Shown here: positions 57,401 through 64,000 of the stretch, in pieces
Layout of the letters: each line of letters opens with the position of its first letter
Numbering within the stretch: position 1 is the first letter of the stretch
Assembly (NCBI GenBank): GCA_947561395.2
Contig: OX387182.1
Span: forward strand, 6,000,595 to 6,064,594
Direction: 5' to 3'
Source of the DNA: Buxus sempervirens
Lineage: Eukaryota > Streptophyta > Magnoliopsida > Buxales > Buxaceae
Length of the DNA stretch: 64,000 bases
Made by a program: the position numbers and the translations under genes
The notes under the pieces: generated by a model
Databases searched by the model: none
What the model saw: only the letters and a program-made list of their open reading frames with translations
Told to the model about the DNA's origin: nothing

Positions 57401-59289
57401 CTGTTCAGAAATTACGGCATTATCTCTTGGCACATTCCATAACTCTCATTTCAAAGGCTGATCCACTCAAATACTTGATGTCTCGACCCATGCTGTCAGG
57501 AAGGTTAGCTAAATGGTCCTTGCTTCTGTCAGAATTTGAAATCAAATACGTTCCTCAAAAAGCAATAAAGGGACAGGCACTAGCAGACTTTTTAGCTGCA
57601 CACCCCACTCCTGACGACATTGAGCTATCAACTCAACTGCCAGATGAAGAGGTTTTGTACACAGAAGAAGCAAAGCCTTGGCAGCTATATTTTGATGGGG
57701 CATCAAGAAAACGAGGGGCAGGTGTTGGAATTTTGTTTATCACTCCCTCGGGTGGTTTAATACCACACTCTTTTGCTCTCCTCGAGCTTTGCTCAAATAA
57801 TGTGGCTGAATATGAGGCTTTGATAGTTGGCCTCGAAATTGCTTGTGAAATGCACATCGGAAACCTGCAAGTATTTGGTGATTCACAGCTGGTCATTAAG
57901 CAAATAAATGGGCAGTATGATGTCAAAAATGAGACTTTAATTCCTTATTATCAAAGAGCCAAGGAATTGATTTCCCAGTTCACAGGAATTCAAGTCAATC
58001 ATATACCACGAGCAGAAAATGATAAAGCCGATGCACTCGCCAATTTGGCTGCATCCCTAACTCTTCCAGATCAAAGAGACTTGCAAATAATAGTTGGTGA
58101 GCGGCATATTCTCCCGCCATTACAAGAGCGTATGGAAGAAATGAAAGCAGTAGATATATCCACCGCATATCAAGTGGAAGAGGATACAGATTGGCGACAA
58201 CTTATTGTTGATTATTTGCAGCATGGAAGATTACCAACTGATCCCAGAAAAAGGGTCGATGTGCGACGACGGGCTCCTCGCTTCACAATCTCTAATGACA
58301 CGCTATATAGGCGGTCCTTTGATGGGATGCTTTTAAGGTGTCTATCAAAAGAAGAAGCGTCGCATGCCCTACACGAAGTCCACTCAGGGACATGTGGTGC
58401 ACACCAAGCCGGTCCAAAACTTGCTGCGCAACTTAAAAGGTTAGGCTACTATTGGCCAAACATGGTGCAAGACGCCATAAAATTTGCAACCACTTGCAAG
58501 GTGTGTCAAATACATGGTGATTTCATACATCAACCACCACAACCTCTTCATCCCACCATTCTATCCTGGCCATTTGAAATGTGGGGTTTGGATGTCATGG
58601 GTCCTTTTAAACCTCCTTCATCAAGGCAGCATGCCTATATACTGGCAGGGACAGATTATTTTTCAAAGTGGGCTGAAGCGGTTCCGTTAAGACAAGTGGG
58701 GGCATCAGAAGTTGCAAATTTCATTCGAAACCATATTATATATCGATATGGGGTCCCGTCTAAAATAATTTCAGATTGGGCTAAATATTTCGAATGTAAA
58801 GCTCTCACCAAGTTGATGGAGAAATATAAATTTCACATGGCACACTCATCATCTTATAATCCTTCGTCAAATGGACAAGCAGAGGCATTCAATAAAGTGC
58901 TTTGCAAAATTCTCAAGAAAACAGTGTCCAAAAATAAGAGGGATTGGCACGAGCGTTTGCCAGAAGCATTGTGGGCGTATCGAACCACGGTGAGAACCTC
59001 CACAGGGTGTACTCCATTCAGTCTTGTATATGGAGCAGAAGCTGTACTCCCATTAGAGGTACAACTACCATCACTTAGAGTCTCAATGCAGCTCACAAAG
59101 CCAGATGAAAATGCTATGGTTAGATTGGCTGAGCTAGAAGCGTTGGATGAAAAGAGACTCGCAGTGCAACAGCGACTCGAATTTTATCAAGCACGAGTTG
59201 CGGGAGCATTCAATAAAAAAGTGAAAGCCAGGTCGTTTAAAGTTGGTGACCTGGTTCTTACCATCAGACGACCCATTGTAGTCAATTGA
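51478..59289 (+). CDS. Gag-pol polyprotein of the Tat retrotransposon
   Basis: One frame of about 2,600 codons. I start it at the ATG at 51478; the frame is open slightly further up but without an ATG, and a TTTCATTGTGCAG just before it resembles a splice acceptor. Order of parts: a basic, Ser/Pro-rich N-terminal extension (51478-52900), gag capsid core (about 53025-53510), a Cys/His knuckle (near 53817-53865), aspartic protease with LLDCGSAVN (near 54930), reverse transcriptase (about 56450-57000) with the CYVDDLVV site near 56803, retroviral RNase H (about 57235-57430), archaeal-type RNase H starting YFDGASRKRGAG (57685-58070), then integrase with its zinc-binding HHCC module and catalytic core (58370-59030). 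Gag and pol share one frame. It is treated as a fossil; it looks nearly whole. Confidence 0.92.
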   Translation: MAPQVTVYYHKLQTTNEGTGERKKKTGYCATFSISRSPLGIEASDFQMPTLENKKVAKTMATPKKSLKTRRSRKNKKASKKEMDLRVVAMINAAKQYGPVPKTKKSKSRKASHKTKAPSPTVPITKASSTKDAPKAESPKVPTMPRARVLMPTQIMIGTVPINMVIVPAVPVTITSSMMTTIKDIEETSPPATPKTSKSAESSGSQGSKSLPRRKRISTPIAEGSVSTTPYLPRVLQLGPSPKDCTSPGSTIKIGSLPAIPKRKRTQTTKRPTDKLPMGASLPPLTAFAAKEANKAKADQEAKKWAFMSGFVFAKEAGIPCSFKPSPVSHKPKDYTGPITRSKAKLLLSDHSDSSSGGSCSEESPSDSTMSSSVNPLYGASESIFQEEEFPEGLSPEFQSKLNISSSSDGEPKTMSVMVAGTSNVEEQLQELQRKMAEKDAEIASLTAQLAAQASCSNQRPAQQEASTSAAPPPQVDFKTLIAEGIREFQASISPPVLGYRKPYPAHYDIVPFPHGYQKPNFEKFDGINGSPQEHLAHFYSACGESALTDALLIRQFVQSLKGAAFTWYTQLPPGSILTWDDMQRAFLAQFVSSKKKISIIDLADAKQKVNEGVNDFITRWRNLNLQCPEKLTEQSAVQMCANNLLPEIATFVGTAEPQSFDALVSKAGNVERQMARQKSTMTKKSPTIATGGKIETRKETKKEAMPTFIKTNKQKENGNGSGNGKPKNPPKTLKERREKKYSFDDDDVESIFEDMLQEKVIKLPEPKRPADVDKTTDPKYCRYHRMVSHTISDCFVLKDIIQSMIDKGEIEISGPPKKESTAASNNVSLVGEPVQTASLPPAAIPVEFKTGDDTTIVYAYPDMPRCGNPNIPTLYELMTEPNLEYWDDSSVTEDEVGDGWQTYRSKRTQRQAAPDSQPGDSLEMTSRGRRWFGKKKKASKKKKKAQKKVPVPPENEYEQPERTPFTLKDYVELDLSEDDLLEEEVMPCCMTSFEVNEEAEPNQEVDEITLRSGRRLGNPEPENNVPNKGAAEKALKSNPKAKADENPKIDHGVKYDVVAHLKRIPALLSVYDALLLSKDLRKALVEALSSPDLYKEEINQVEVQSKSSNLCASCMACITFTDEDLQLGSGNHNRPLYVKGFIGEAYLNRILLDCGSAVNILPSRALKVMGINPKQLSPSMMTIQGFNQMGQKVCGTIALKVEIGELYSDALFHVIDADTSYNVLLGRPWLHTYGVIPSTLHQCFKFNKNGEMIRIPGDPDPFQGEEVNYADAKFYKETKLASFPSQSSKNAEHGGKEKKNTAFTTPTAPRIKVDIFQEDQSPKQGDVNTASKPKKTFKYVPKSLRQPGQKALVSIKDTMAVLTTSYTFPLRKVNQSILRPEMVITIPFNDDERRKGKVAIKSKPTFHGRYKKKVIYKKNKSQGLQEPSKTESSSSNQVLTDREKAIFGDDKYEEIVVEKKPRLSVFQRLGNLPNSKPNKRRRKATKKRGRCTVIFKRPKDDPDSQNLEMIVQANYISIDECETEETEQDIDSPDFLQEVRSAPAEIEDGGQATVDDLREINLGTLDDPKPIYVSDLLTKEESENYEALLREYRDVFAWGYQDMPGLDPEIAVHKLAISNQNRPVKQAQRRFRPELVTQIEVEVDKLINVGFVREVKYPIWLANIVPVKKKNGQIRICIDFRDLNEACPKDEFPLPITELLVDATTGFGALSFMDGFSGYNQIKMAPEDEELTAFRTPKGTYCYTVMPFGLKNAGATYQRAMTVIFDDMLHNIVECYVDDLVVKTRERGDHLDDLKRVFDRLRKYQLKMNPLKCAFGVTSGKFLGFVVRYRGIEIDPTKIKAIIEMPPPRNLRELRGLQGRLAYIRRFISNLSGRCQPFSRLMKKDTPFVWDQACQNAFESIKQYLLNPPVLAAPIKGKPLILYIAALENSLGALLVQNNDEGKENALYYLSRTLVGAERNYSPIEKVCLALIFAVQKLRHYLLAHSITLISKADPLKYLMSRPMLSGRLAKWSLLLSEFEIKYVPQKAIKGQALADFLAAHPTPDDIELSTQLPDEEVLYTEEAKPWQLYFDGASRKRGAGVGILFITPSGGLIPHSFALLELCSNNVAEYEALIVGLEIACEMHIGNLQVFGDSQLVIKQINGQYDVKNETLIPYYQRAKELISQFTGIQVNHIPRAENDKADALANLAASLTLPDQRDLQIIVGERHILPPLQERMEEMKAVDISTAYQVEEDTDWRQLIVDYLQHGRLPTDPRKRVDVRRRAPRFTISNDTLYRRSFDGMLLRCLSKEEASHALHEVHSGTCGAHQAGPKLAAQLKRLGYYWPNMVQDAIKFATTCKVCQIHGDFIHQPPQPLHPTILSWPFEMWGLDVMGPFKPPSSRQHAYILAGTDYFSKWAEAVPLRQVGASEVANFIRNHIIYRYGVPSKIISDWAKYFECKALTKLMEKYKFHMAHSSSYNPSSNGQAEAFNKVLCKILKKTVSKNKRDWHERLPEALWAYRTTVRTSTGCTPFSLVYGAEAVLPLEVQLPSLRVSMQLTKPDENAMVRLAELEALDEKRLAVQQRLEFYQARVAGAFNKKVKARSFKVGDLVLTIRRPIVVN

Positions 59290-59468
59290 AGAACTGGTGG
59301 GAAATTTGAATCAAAATGGGAAGGACCGTATGTTGTCACTAAGGTCTTTCCTAAAGGAGCGTATGAACTTTCAGATCACGAGGGAAGATGTATATACTCT
59401 TGTGTAAATGGGAAATTCATCAAAAAGTTCTACCCATAGATCAAAAAAAAAAAATACACCAAGTGTCT

Positions 59469-59575
59469 GCATGTGGTTAAACTGCTGGGACAACATATCC
59501 ACCAAAAGTGTGCATGTGGTTAAACTGCTATCACCAATGTATCCACTAATCGCCTGCATGTGGCTAAACTGCTAA
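59469..59575. repeat. Three 43-44-bp direct repeats after pol
   Basis: 'gcatgtggttaaactgct' (last copy with one change) begins at 59469, 59512 and 59556. Non-coding, between gag-pol and the antisense gene. Confidence 0.9.
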
Positions 59576-59611
59576 GGTAAACAAAAAAGAAAAAAAAAAC
59601 AGAATATAGAA

Positions 59612-59690
59612 CTACGGATGGCTTGATCCCATTTTATGGGTACGTAGGCAACCTGGCAATATGTACAGGTCCAGCCCCAATTAAAACAAA
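59612..59690 (+). promoter_or_regulatory. Second copy of the GATCCC...GGGTACGTAGGCA hairpin
   Basis: CCCAT/ATGGG pairs around a 3-base loop at 59628-59640, then TACGTAGGCAACC. It matches the LTR-end copy at 51118-51180 including the flanking 'gaactacg' and a trailing 'cag-cc' region. Confidence 0.6.
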
Positions 59691-59766
59691 TCATATGTTT
59701 CAACAAAAGTGACAAAATAAAATGAAATAAAAGTCACTAAATATAGCTTGATAACAATGCCTGTTT

Positions 59767-62643
59767 CTACTTATTACAAAAAGAAACTAACAAGTGCAAT
59801 TGTTTCTTGTACTCCTCCTCATGTGAGACCTTCAATGCCGTTGCTTCACGAGATTCTATCAATTTTTGCTCTCCTGCTTCCAAACGTGCCCTGCAGAGAT
59901 CTCGATCTGTCTGAGCATGCTTCTTTATAATTTGCTTCAAGTTTGAAGTTTGCTCTTGAATATTTCCTTTCTTCACAACTTCAGCGTCATATTTTTCTCG
60001 GAGAAAACGAGCCTTAGCTTCCGCATCGAGAACCTCTAACTCTAAAGTTTTGAGTTCAGCTGAACCTTTTGAAAGGATCTTTAATTCCTCTTCAAGTTTC
60101 TTCTTGGCATCTAGGCATGTATTATGACGATGAATTAATTCATCAATATGTGCAGCATCCACCTCAGAACCTTGTTCCAAAACTCGGTCATCTGACACAA
60201 TCAAGCCTGCAAACTCAAAAATAGAATTGACGACGTTAGCAAGAGTGTCAACAAATATCTTGCCTTCAGCTATGTCATCAATCGCAGCATGTGATATCCG
60301 AATGAAGCGCTCAAACTTGCCACGTTTGCTCAAGAAATCTCCAGGAGAGAGAGATGGAGTGATATCAGCAACAATGTCCCGCATTATGCCCTCGATGTAA
60401 CTACGAGTGGGGGCATCAACATCCTTCATAAAGGAAGTATCAAATGGACTGATTCCAGACTTCTGAGAACTATGAGCACTTGCCATTGGATCACTTCCTG
60501 CATTAGTAGAATCTGCCGGAACTTCAAAGTTGGCAATATGATCCTCTGGTCCTTCAAAATCAAGTCTTTCTTCATCATCCCAATCATCCAATACTTTACT
60601 GCAACCAGCATCAACAGTCGGAGGAGCAGGGTCTGGGATACCCGAATCAGTGATCTCAATACAATCATTGTCATCAGAAGAGGATGACCTATTGTATCGA
60701 GCTCTCTTGAAATTTATATCCCGATCATCTTTAGCATGATGAACTCTTTTCCCTTTTTCTTTGACTTGCTGGACTGTGATATGAATGTCAGAAATGCCAG
60801 AGGCTTTAGCCTTAAGCCCAGGGATGGTTACAGCTCCTTTCAAACCCGTAGAAACTTCACGCAAATTGGAAACAACAAAAACCGGATCTGGCGGAAGGGG
60901 CTTGAAACGGCCTCTAGTTAACAATGGAAGGATGCTTTTTATTGACTTACCCAAATATGTTGCAGTGCTCTGCGCCCACCACCTACAATACCACCATGTG
61001 CAACTTCCTGTACGGCTCATACGAGGGATGTGAAACAATGCTCCAGTATTCCTTAACAAAATAAATTTTTGGGCTTTAACAAGGTCTTCAAGACATTTCT
61101 GCCCCCTTTGTTTAAAGCTGAAACGAAGCCGATTGCCAGGAACGCCTTGGTCCAAACCAAACTGGCGAGCAAATCTATTCGGATAATACGGCTCTAATCG
61201 GGTCTCCATACCCACCCGTACAGGGAGCAGCCGTGAGCGCATACATACTAGGAGTTCGAAATGATCATCAGACAAATCTGGTGTATCCATAAAGTTACGC
61301 CCTTCCTCTTCAGAAAAAGCATTAGGGCGAAAAGAAACATACTGATCATTCCTAAACACCAGTCGCGCTTGAAAGGGATCTGTAATCTCTCCTTGCACAC
61401 CTGCATACCTCGCCATCAAGGGATAGTCTGCAGGAAACTCAGTATCTGGTCGACCATGATATAAAGTGGGAAAGTGCTCCCCCATCCAGGCTATCACGTA
61501 GTGAATCGGAAAATTCGGGTTTGCCATACCAGGATTAGATGGATGCATAGCAACTTGACCAAGTCCGTGATATATACAACCCAAAACTGTGGGAGCAAGT
61601 GATATCTTCACACCTTGTGCTAGTTGTGAAGCCATGACAAAAGTTTCTGGTCTGACTACATCACTGCCATGAGGTAAAACGAAGTAACTTAGCCAAAAAG
61701 CCAAGAATGCTGCCAAATACCCTTCCTTTGACACTTCCAAAGAAAGGTCTTTTCTATTTTTTCCTTCATCTTGAAATGAAGATGGATGATACTTGTAACT
61801 CGTATTCGGCCGGGGTTCTCCAAAGGCTACATATATCAACTCCCCTCGATAAAAGTGTTTAATCCATTGGGTGAAACTTACTTTCTTCTGCCCAAAGTAA
61901 GAGCATATGTGAGCATGGATAACCAGTAGCTCCGCCACTGTAGAAGGATATGTTGCCTTTGTCTTTCCACACACATTGAACAAGCACTGGTTTGTGGGAA
62001 TAAACTCTTCATAGGGTTCCCCTAAAATGGGCAAACCACCAACAATCTTCATATCATATAATGAGATCCCCATTTCACCACCACCATGGTGAAAAGTGTT
62101 GCTCAAAGGACCCCATAATTCACAAAATGCTCTCCATACATTACCAGAAACTTCATATGGATATCTGGAAACAGCAACTGCACCATAAATATGAGCATCT
62201 CTCAAAACATGCCCATAATCCCTCAGGATTGATTCTGTCCATTCTAGCAAATAGGGTTGAAATGAAGCCTGACCCCTAAACTTGAAACCATCCCATCCTT
62301 TGTTTTTTTCAATAAGGAAATGAAGGGCAGGATGAAAGCGTTTGTCAACTACCAACTGCTTATCTCCATCTTTTTCATTATTGACATTTTCAACAAAAAC
62401 ACCTGGGAAACGAGGTCCAAAGTGTCTACAAACACTAATGACACTCTGATCATTTTTGGGGTCAAATTCAAACCATCCACTAGGAACATTATCAGTTCGG
62501 GTCCAACTCACTTTATCAGTTTCACTGATTCTAGTATCAAGTTCTTTCAAAGAAATAGACCTCTTATATATGGGACCGGTTTTCAGCTCACCACCATCAT
62601 GACTTGGGGCTCGTTGTTGACATATATAACCACTTGCCTCCAT
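59767..62643 (-). CDS. Plant mobile domain (PMD) protein, antisense gene of the retrotransposon
   Basis: A 958-codon open frame on the opposite strand to gag-pol. The N-terminal two thirds resemble the plant mobile domain (also called aminotransferase-like PMD; host members are MAIN and MAIL1, which act with the phosphatase PP7L in silencing and gene expression). Visible PMD features are ALCRAFCELW-type FCELWGPLSNTFHHGGGEMG, LYDMKIVGGLPILGEPYEEF and a WLSYFVLPHG segment. The C-terminal part has an acidic, low-complexity region and then a long coiled coil (about residues 840-950, rich in KLEEELK, AEAKARFLREK). The start at 62643 is the first ATG. Just above it TTTTGTGTGTGCAG looks like a splice acceptor, so a 5' leader intron is likely. 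Its role in the element is unknown; regulation of host silencing is a guess from the family. Confidence 0.85.
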   Translation of the reverse strand: MEASGYICQQRAPSHDGGELKTGPIYKRSISLKELDTRISETDKVSWTRTDNVPSGWFEFDPKNDQSVISVCRHFGPRFPGVFVENVNNEKDGDKQLVVDKRFHPALHFLIEKNKGWDGFKFRGQASFQPYLLEWTESILRDYGHVLRDAHIYGAVAVSRYPYEVSGNVWRAFCELWGPLSNTFHHGGGEMGISLYDMKIVGGLPILGEPYEEFIPTNQCLFNVCGKTKATYPSTVAELLVIHAHICSYFGQKKVSFTQWIKHFYRGELIYVAFGEPRPNTSYKYHPSSFQDEGKNRKDLSLEVSKEGYLAAFLAFWLSYFVLPHGSDVVRPETFVMASQLAQGVKISLAPTVLGCIYHGLGQVAMHPSNPGMANPNFPIHYVIAWMGEHFPTLYHGRPDTEFPADYPLMARYAGVQGEITDPFQARLVFRNDQYVSFRPNAFSEEEGRNFMDTPDLSDDHFELLVCMRSRLLPVRVGMETRLEPYYPNRFARQFGLDQGVPGNRLRFSFKQRGQKCLEDLVKAQKFILLRNTGALFHIPRMSRTGSCTWWYCRWWAQSTATYLGKSIKSILPLLTRGRFKPLPPDPVFVVSNLREVSTGLKGAVTIPGLKAKASGISDIHITVQQVKEKGKRVHHAKDDRDINFKRARYNRSSSSDDNDCIEITDSGIPDPAPPTVDAGCSKVLDDWDDEERLDFEGPEDHIANFEVPADSTNAGSDPMASAHSSQKSGISPFDTSFMKDVDAPTRSYIEGIMRDIVADITPSLSPGDFLSKRGKFERFIRISHAAIDDIAEGKIFVDTLANVVNSIFEFAGLIVSDDRVLEQGSEVDAAHIDELIHRHNTCLDAKKKLEEELKILSKGSAELKTLELEVLDAEAKARFLREKYDAEVVKKGNIQEQTSNLKQIIKKHAQTDRDLCRARLEAGEQKLIESREATALKVSHEEEYKKQLHLLVSFCNK

Positions 62644-62661
62644 TGAAACCTGCACACACAA

Positions 62662-63627
62662 AAAAAAAAAAAATAAGTGTTAGTGATTTCACAAAAGTAA
62701 ATAGATATGTGATGACATTGTTGCTAAACCTTCAAGGTTGTATCACAACTCAAAGGATCCATATATATGCAATGTTTATCTCATTTAAAAAAAAAAAAAA
62801 AAGAGAGAGAGATTTGGGGGCCTACTCTTTACATGGGGTCTATCTTTCAACCCGTTAAACTACATGAGCTAGTTGGAAAATATGCAGCTCATATAAAAAA
62901 ACATGAGCCAGCATTGTGGAAACAAGGATGACTAGCATAAATAATTGTGTAGATGACAACAGGATGGTCTTAGGATTACACTACCAAAAATGAGCTACAA
63001 CCGATGAAACTGATTCCCCACATATCTTTTGATGGGCTATTATAAAGCCCGTTGAATCACATTTAAAAATTTTTTTTTTTGAAAATGATGCTAGCTTTCT
63101 ATTCGTGGGAGTCTAAAGGTGGGTCAATTCAAGTGGACTTTTTTTCATACCCATTAGCTTTTTAAAAAAAAAAAAAAAAAAAAATTTTTTTTTTTTTTGA
63201 AAAGGCTGCTAGCTTTCCATTCGTGGGAGTCTAAAGGTGGGATAGAGAAGCGAACGACCTGCGTTTGAAGGGAAAGATTCCACCCTTATTCGGATCGCCT
63301 CGTCTCGCCTCCCCATCAGGAAAGCTTTGTTTAGGGAATTCGTTGCCGCCATTGCACTCCAGAGACGGTGCAGGGAATATCTAGTTCCCATTTCACTGGA
63401 TCTCCTTCCTCCGTGGGAGACGATAAAGAAGATCCAGTCAGAAACCAAGCCTTCGAGTTTGCTTCCGCATCTCTGGTTTCTCGGTTTCCAGTATAAAAGT
63501 GTTTCTTTCTTTGAAGATTGAACGCGGTGCCTCATTTTGTTTTTTACGGGAGGGTATTTTTAATTGTGTGGTTTGGACTTCACGCAACAACAAAAAAAAA
63601 AAAAAAATTTTTTTTCTTCATGTAAAC
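62662..63627. other. Right flank of PMD gene, no gene seen
   Basis: Contains poly-A/poly-T runs, a purine tract (62779-62821), and two direct copies of 'ttcgtgggagtctaaaggtggg' about 123 bp apart (63100 and 63223). The sequence from 63230 is GC-richer and host-like, possibly a promoter and leader for the frame at 63628. No sequence resembling the 48613-51373 LTR is found here. Confidence 0.45.
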
Positions 63628-64000
63628 ATGGACACAGAAGATTTTATTGGCCTCTTTGAATCTAGTGGTTCTGGTGGTATCAATGAGAACTTTGAGATGC
63701 ATAAATCTGATTCTCAGACCACTGAAGTTGAGTCTCAGCACAGTTATTCTTTGATTAAAGGCGAAATCTTTAACGGGGAGAACATGGTGCAAGACGAGAG
63801 TGAAGTAAATGAAGATGGCCGACATATGCATGGGAAAGATTGAGGATTTCTCAAGGAAGGCCAGCTCCTGGGAAGAGCTCACTAATGAATTCAATGTCCT
63901 GGAAGCTAGTCCCTGGAAATCAATTTCTTTAAACAAAGGATATTATAAAGGACAAGAGACCATTTCCAGGCCCATAACCTATGATGGTGTCAATCAAAAA
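63628..64000 (+). CDS. Unrecognised open frames at right edge, possibly the start of a gene
   Basis: An ATG at 63628 opens 71 codons beginning MDTEDFIGLFESSGSGG, acidic and Ser-rich. In the next frame an ATG at 63815 opens 62 codons that run to the window end, with MADICMGKIEDFSRKASSWE. The two frames overlap by about 28 bases and differ by one in phase, so either a splice, a frame change or a chance frame must be invoked. I recognise no family. An acidic N-terminus is common in transposase-derived FAR1-like proteins, but nothing here proves it. Confidence 0.3.

Larger units (their letters stand above)
48613..62661 (+). mobile_element. Ty3/gypsy retrotransposon, Tat lineage, with antisense PMD gene
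   Basis: A large LTR retrotransposon fossil. Its parts in order are a 5' LTR (48613-51373), a primer-site-like TGGCACGCCCGGTGGG at 51381, a long gag-pol frame (51478-59289), a spacer with short repeats, and an antisense frame with a plant mobile domain (59767-62643). Two successive RNase H domains (one retroviral, one of archaeal type) before integrase mark the Tat lineage, which is also known to carry extra, sometimes antisense, frames. The coding part looks nearly whole, with about one break, suggesting a fairly recent insertion. No 3' LTR matching 48613-51373 occurs up to position 64000, so the right end is either beyond the window or lost. It sits in the first exon of the SDC gene. Confidence 0.88.

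Noticed and set aside
62779-62821. Polypurine tract and start of a 3' LTR
   Set aside because: There is a purine run, but the following bases do not begin with TG and do not resemble the sequence at 48613.

Overview
The window is nuclear DNA of a flowering plant. The genes it carries are plant-specific: an ORANGE (OR) plastid protein, two CNL-type disease-resistance genes of the RPP13-like class, a PORR-domain organelle RNA-splicing protein and a serine decarboxylase with plant exon structure. These sit in a dense bed of nested transposons typical of a medium or large plant genome. I cannot name the species from sequence alone; nothing points to a monocot.

Layout. 1-1283 (minus) is the 5' part of the ORANGE gene, running off the left edge. 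3211-7755 and 24032-28489 (minus) are two single-exon CNL resistance genes. They are copies of one ~5-7 kb duplicated block that also carried off the first recognised exon of ORANGE, left as an orphan at 23442-23545. The 16 kb between the two resistance genes is almost all transposon: a long-TIR MITE (8396-8836), a hAT-type MITE split by a TG...CA, LTR-like insertion (10453-13930), a CACTA-type end followed by captured host gene pieces including the start of ribosomal protein L17 (16864-17880), and a Tourist-like element (20366-21645). An inverted repeat lies just upstream of the second resistance gene (28606-29333).

31.1-33.6 kb is a decayed hAT transposase gene, followed by an LTR fossil with a 155-bp tandem repeat (about 33.7-35.6 kb) and a second complete hAT MITE with an exact 8-bp target duplication (35907-36304). 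37927-39156 (plus) is an intact PORR gene. 39.2-44.8 kb shows no gene. 44817-48612 (minus) is a serine decarboxylase that has lost an internal catalytic exon and whose first exon is cut at 48612/48613 by the left end of a large Ty3/gypsy element.

48613 to at least 62.7 kb is that element, of the Tat lineage: a long 5' LTR with palindromes before its TATA box and a ~33-copy 27-bp array, one long gag-pol frame with two RNase H domains, and an antisense 958-codon frame with a plant mobile domain (PMD). No matching 3' LTR is seen before the window ends. An unrecognised open frame starts near 63.6 kb.

How the parts relate: the resistance genes form a small tandem cluster shaped by duplication, gene conversion and gain or loss of single LRR units. 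Transposons have filled the space between them and have broken the serine decarboxylase. The most notable unit is the Tat element with its antisense PMD gene, palindromic U3, tandem-repeat array and a hairpin motif present on both sides of gag-pol.
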